From Sindora glabra (lineage: Eukaryota > Streptophyta > Magnoliopsida > Fabales > Fabaceae), in NCBI GenBank assembly GCA_020226215.1, contig CM035236.1, positions 935,001-999,000 on the forward strand: 64,000 bases of DNA. The letters run 5' to 3'. Under the pieces are notes generated by a model. It did no database searches. It had not been told where the DNA came from and worked only from the letters and a program-made list of their open reading frames with translations. Shown piece by piece: positions 60,005-64,000 of this stretch (the stretch's first letter is position 1; every line of letters begins with the position of its first letter). The position numbers were made by a program, and so were the translations under genes.

Positions 60005-62290
60005 TTAACTTCTTGTCTTAATGTTGAGCCTCATCTTTGTTATCAAATCCATTAGATATTCACAGCGGCTGCGATGATAATCATTCAGAAAACATAGCTG
60101 CCTTATTGCTTCCTTCTTTTTCTCCCCAAGGCTCGTCAATTCTTCATCCCTCTCCTTCAGTTTCTTGTCCAATTTGGCCACTTTCTTTTCAAGCTGGCTC
60201 ACGGCTTTCATCATGTTGAGCTTCTCCCCTCCTTCCTTACTCACCTTGGCTTCTAATTTCCACACTTTCTCTCTTAACAAAAACTCTTGCTCTTCTTTAT
60301 CATCTAGTAATGCAGTGAGGCAATCTACATCGATCTTCAGTTGTTCCATCTCGCTGTTTCTTCTCTTTATCCAACCCTTTGCAAACTCAATCTCATCCAT
60401 CATTTTAGATATCCGTTTCATATAGTAGCTATATCTTTCCTCCAGCTTCCCAGCTGCCAAGTCTAACCCATTTAGAACATCCGTTGGTGCTGTTGTCACC
60501 TTCATATCTTTTACCTTATTGTTAGGTTCACCTTCATAACTCGCTATTTTCTGTTTAAGCCTTATGTTTTCTTCTTCATACATTACTTTTACCATTTTGT
60601 AGCTGTCTTTGTTCTCATTGTGCAGCATTTCTGCCACGTGGATTCTCTGATTCAGCAAACGAATTTGATCTTCTATTTTTTTGCGGAATTCGTCTCCCAG
60701 TTCTTGCATTTTCCTCTCTGCCCATTGTTGATTCAACTTGAATTTCTTGGCCCAAATCATTTCTTGTTTATACTCCTCTCTTATTCTGTCAATGGTTTCT
60801 GCCTGCTCTTTTATGATTCTCTCCTGATCCGCAATCCTGCTTGTCAAATTGTTGTTCAAAGTTTCCAACTTTAGTTGGCTTTCTGAACATTCTATTTTGT
60901 TTTTATCAATTTCTAACTCCAACTTGATCTTCTGTTCCTGCAAAGATTTTAACTGTAGTTTCAGACCTTTGGTTTCTTCTGTTAACGCCATAGCCTCTGT
61001 AGAAACTCCATTTTTACCGTTCTCATATTCCTTCACAAGAGTAGAGAGCTCTTCTTCTCTCTTTGTCAATGCCTTCTTTAGTTGAAGATTTCTTTCCTTC
61101 ATAACCTTGTTTTCATCTGCCAGCTGATCGATTTCATACTCTTTATCTGTTAATTGCTCTTCCAATAGATTTGCCTGGCTGCGTTGAGATTCTAATTCCA
61201 ATTCCAAGTCCTTTATCCTCGCAAACAAACTCTCTTTCTGTTCCAGCATAATCTGTTCAACTGAAATCTTTTCTGCTAATTTCTCCTTCAGACTTTTTAC
61301 CTGACTCAATTGTTGGGATATTTCTTTCTTCTGTCTTCCCGTCTGAGAGTCTAATTCTTTGTTATCCTTACGCAAAGAATCTAAATTTTTCTGCATAACA
61401 TTCAGCTGGTCTTTCAAGTTCTTCACCTGGCTCAGTGCCTCATTTCTCTTGTCTGATATCATTTTTTCCATTTCAGCTTTCTGGGTCCGCAGAGATTCAG
61501 CCTCCAATTCCAAACGGTTGATTTGTTTCATCAACTCTGTAATTTTAACTCCCGACTGACTCTCGTTGCTCTTGAGAGATACTTCTTTTTCCTTCTCTTT
61601 CAACAACAATTCAAGCTCCAAAACACGGGTTTGCAGATCGGTATTCTTTGCACTCAGTTGTTTGAGCTGAAGTTCTATATCCCTTTTCTGGCGGTTCAAG
61701 CTGTCTAGCTCTGTGCCGTCTGCTTTGATCTTTTTAAAACTGCTTTGAGGAAAAAAGTTATGATCTTGGTCGTAGAACCCTGCGTTAGCCATATCAAGTT
61801 GGTGTTTAGTAGAAGCAGATACATTGTGATGTTCGTTTTCTGATCGTCGAGCAATGGCATCAACTTCCTCAGAGGAAAAGTACTCAGACTCATAGTCAGA
61901 GCTCGAGGGAGATAAAGAAGAGACAGCCTTTCCTCTTCTACGAGGAATTAGTATTTTGCGATACTCTCCGCTAAGACGATCATAGAGCGTGTAGAGTGAT
62001 TGATATTGATTGTAGAAATGCTCAATCAGCCCCACAAGTTCTCCCGAGTCCTCTGGGTTCTGAATTTGCTCTCTATTCTTAATAAGCTTCAATATTCTGG
62101 GAAAGTTGTTGTCAATATCTGCAGAAGAATGCTGGGAAATCACTAAGACAGTACACTGATTGAAGAAAAACAGCTGAAATGATGTTGTTAATGCGGTACC
62201 TATTTTAGTCCTTCTAAGTTCTTCGGCCTTTTCAGGATCAAGTTGACTGGCAAGGGTCTTGGCTACATCTCTCCGACGGTGCTTGCTCAT
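60005..62290 (-). CDS. Long coiled-coil protein, CIP1/myosin-heavy-chain-related group
   Basis: The best model has two exons, 62200-62290 and 60005-62118, giving 734 aa. The 81-nt intron (62119-62199; G|GTACCG ... TCTGCAG|AT) is a multiple of three and has no stop, so the frame stays open if it is retained (761 aa). Splicing restores RRTKIDIDNNFPRILKLIK, close to the CIP1 N-terminus pattern 'GTKTEIDEKVNKIL'. Residues about 40-80 (LVGLIEHFYNQYQSLYTLYD) match the N-terminal domain of COP1-interactive protein 1 and its relatives. A Ser-rich patch follows, then about 550 residues of almost continuous coiled coil. The C-terminus has KKKEAIRQLCFLNDYHRSRCEY. CIP1 (At5g41790) binds COP1 and associates with the cytoskeleton; At1g64330 is a shorter relative. 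Which one this matches is not certain. No damage is seen. Confidence 0.88.
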   Translation of the reverse strand: MSKHRRRDVAKTLASQLDPEKAEELRRTKIGTALTTSFQLFFFNQCTVLVISQHSSADIDNNFPRILKLIKNREQIQNPEDSGELVGLIEHFYNQYQSLYTLYDRLSGEYRKILIPRRRGKAVSSLSPSSSDYESEYFSSEEVDAIARRSENEHHNVSASTKHQLDMANAGFYDQDHNFFPQSSFKKIKADGTELDSLNRQKRDIELQLKQLSAKNTDLQTRVLELELLLKEKEKEVSLKSNESQSGVKITELMKQINRLELEAESLRTQKAEMEKMISDKRNEALSQVKNLKDQLNVMQKNLDSLRKDNKELDSQTGRQKKEISQQLSQVKSLKEKLAEKISVEQIMLEQKESLFARIKDLELELESQRSQANLLEEQLTDKEYEIDQLADENKVMKERNLQLKKALTKREEELSTLVKEYENGKNGVSTEAMALTEETKGLKLQLKSLQEQKIKLELEIDKNKIECSESQLKLETLNNNLTSRIADQERIIKEQAETIDRIREEYKQEMIWAKKFKLNQQWAERKMQELGDEFRKKIEDQIRLLNQRIHVAEMLHNENKDSYKMVKVMYEEENIRLKQKIASYEGEPNNKVKDMKVTTAPTDVLNGLDLAAGKLEERYSYYMKRISKMMDEIEFAKGWIKRRNSEMEQLKIDVDCLTALLDDKEEQEFLLREKVWKLEAKVSKEGGEKLNMMKAVSQLEKKVAKLDKKLKERDEELTSLGEKKKEAIRQLCFLNDYHRSRCEYLMDLITKMRLNIKTRS

Positions 62291-64000
62291 CTTTGAGATA
62301 TATATATAAAGTCAAGTCACATTCTATAGAGTTGGAATACTGAAGCTGAAAAGTGTCAACATAAATTTGTATCAAATTGCCTTCCTCAACATTCTTACAT
62401 TTTCAAACACATATCTTATATCAAATAAGAGTGATAAATCCTATCTTGTATCCTACCAAAACAAAAACCCATCATTTATAACAATATAAAGATAAACAAA
62501 TCAATAGAATAATATATAATTGAAAACCTAAAAGTATAAATATTATTATATAGAAAATGAAATTGTATTAACTACCTTTTTGAAACAGCAAATTCTGGAT
62601 TAATGAAAGACGGACAACATGAAAAGAAGAAGCAAAAACTGATAACAACGTATATATTCAAATTTCACATGTGAAAAGTAGGATAAGGAGCTTTGAAATG
62701 GCAATACCATCGGATCCAAAGGATACAAACACTAATCACAAATTCCACAAAAACCCAACATGTTTCTAATAATGCGCTGTATGAAATGGCCGTGTTGTAA
62801 CGAAGGAGAAAAAAAATATATGTTGGAATATAAAACATGATTAATCAATAACACAAAGATTTAAATATTTTATGATTTTTTTTATCTAGATTACTTTAAA
62901 TTAAGACAACAATCATGTTTCTGGGCAATGAATCAAAAGCTACAATTTTTTTTTTTTGGGAACAAATGTAAATGCAGCGAATAGATCGAAATTCGTCTTT
63001 CTTTTTCGGATAAGGCAGTTACACTACCTCGGAATGGAACTCGATTTTCACCAGCAGATTTGATTAACAACTGTTGAAAATAAAGGAAAATGAAAGAAAA
63101 TTTTTATAATAGAGGAGAAAAGGCAATTTTAAAATTAAAAAAAAAGGACAAAGCAACTGTAAAATTTATTATTTTTCTTTCGTGCCTGTCCTCCTCCTTG
63201 CGAGCTGAAAATTTTGTCGCTTCTTCCGATTAAAATGCCCTTTGATTTATGAAAATCACTCAGGTGAATTCAATTTCTCACTAATGAAGCGCAATGTAAA
63301 AATATTATCGATATAATCACCTTATGCCACGTAAACTATTGCAATAATTGCATTTGGTATTTAGAGCTCTGTTGTTAAGAGATTTTTAATTTTAATTGCA
63401 TTAAATGCATATAAATTATGTGCATATGGTCAATTAGAAAAAAAATATATTATTATTAAGAGAAAAGGCAGTAGACTAAGGAATAATAACTGATAAAATT
63501 TACAAGTGCTTGAAAGAATGGAAGGTTGAGAAAAAGGCTTTCATTATATCAATTGATAATGAGTGACTTTTGGGTGCAAAAACATTTAAAGGTATATTTT
63601 TCAAGACAAAACCATTTATTATTATTATTTTTTTTGGGGGGGTGGGGAATTGTTCCTTGCGCAATGTTGCGAACATATATAAAACCTTGTAGTTCGAGAT
63701 GAGCTTAGCCAAATTAGAGATAATTATAGAAAATGTACAAGGAAATATTGATTTTATCAATGCGGGATTTTTATCTTGTGTAGAAATTATACAACAATTG
63801 AAACTGTATGAAAAATCACTAAACCAGAAACTTTAAAGCCCTTCAGTATAATCACTACCATCATATCCGATAATAATTATCTAGTTGCAAACTTATATAA
63901 AATCTATAAGGTTAAGGAAGTGTAAGTTGAACATTATTATAATTGCTGATAATCATTTCATGATAGGCATGAAAGAAAAAATGAAGAAAACAAATTGATG
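62291..64000. other. Upstream flank of the CIP1-like gene, no further gene
   Basis: A TA-run (62298-62308) lies only about 10-20 bases before the CIP1-like ATG, too close for an ordinary TATA box. The AG directly before the ATG could be the acceptor of a 5' UTR intron, so the true promoter may lie further up. The rest is AT-rich with short purine runs and a G-run near 63640. Open frames here are motif-free. Confidence 0.4.

Noticed and set aside
62298..62308. TATA box of the CIP1-like gene
   Set aside because: Only about 10-20 bases from the ATG, which leaves no room for a leader. More likely part of a 5' UTR intron end or a chance TA-run.

Overview
This is plant nuclear DNA, almost certainly from a eudicot. 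It is very AT-rich, the genes are split by GT-AG introns, and the proteins match plant families closely. The species cannot be told from the sequence alone. Gene and locus comparisons to Arabidopsis are from memory, not from a search. Exon boundaries were built by hand from splice sites and reading phase; in every multi-exon model the phases close exactly. Layout: (1) 568-3512, minus strand: nucleoporin SEH1, 8 exons, 326 aa. (2) About 3.6-16.8 kb: a transposon-dominated block. It holds a dead MULE transposase, a swarm of short hairpin units built on ACATGTTACT, traces of a decayed minus-strand multi-exon gene, several tandem duplications, a degenerate AT-rich array and a Helitron-like 3' end. 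(3) 19743-20156, minus: a small intronless plant protein of unknown function. (4) 22673-25636, minus: an AAAP-family transporter closest to the probable GABA transporter 2 group, 5 exons, 451 aa. (5) About 26-37.5 kb: gene-poor DNA with a clean 1.94-kb long-terminal-inverted-repeat element and several tandem arrays. (6) 37869-40113, minus: a three-HMG-box chromatin protein, 9 exons, 489 aa. (7) 41984-45204, minus: a trichome-birefringence-like (TBL23/24-type) putative polysaccharide O-acetyltransferase, 3 coding exons, 451 aa. (8) About 45.5-53.7 kb: gene-free AT-rich DNA and a repeat element. (9) 54074-58289, plus: a mitochondrial adenine nucleotide carrier of the ADNT1 type, 8 exons. Its ancestral start codon reads ACG, and its last repeat carries two compensating frameshifts. 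An intact 589-bp hAT-like element sits in intron 3. (10) 60005-62290, minus: a long coiled-coil protein of the CIP1/myosin-heavy-chain-related group, with one 81-nt in-frame intron. No operon logic applies; each gene is its own unit. The neighbourhood is still informative. SEH1, the GABA-transporter-2 type gene and the CIP1-like gene recall two Arabidopsis segments (around At1g64330-At1g64350 and At5g41790-At5g41800). The HMG and TBL pair recalls At4g23790/At4g23800 and At4g11080/At4g11090. The most interesting items are the damaged-but-in-frame ADNT1-like carrier, the hairpin-unit swarm in the MULE block, the long-TIR element with a readable empty site nearby, and the duplicated 5' splice donor upstream of the TBL gene. 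I saw no clearly new biological system.
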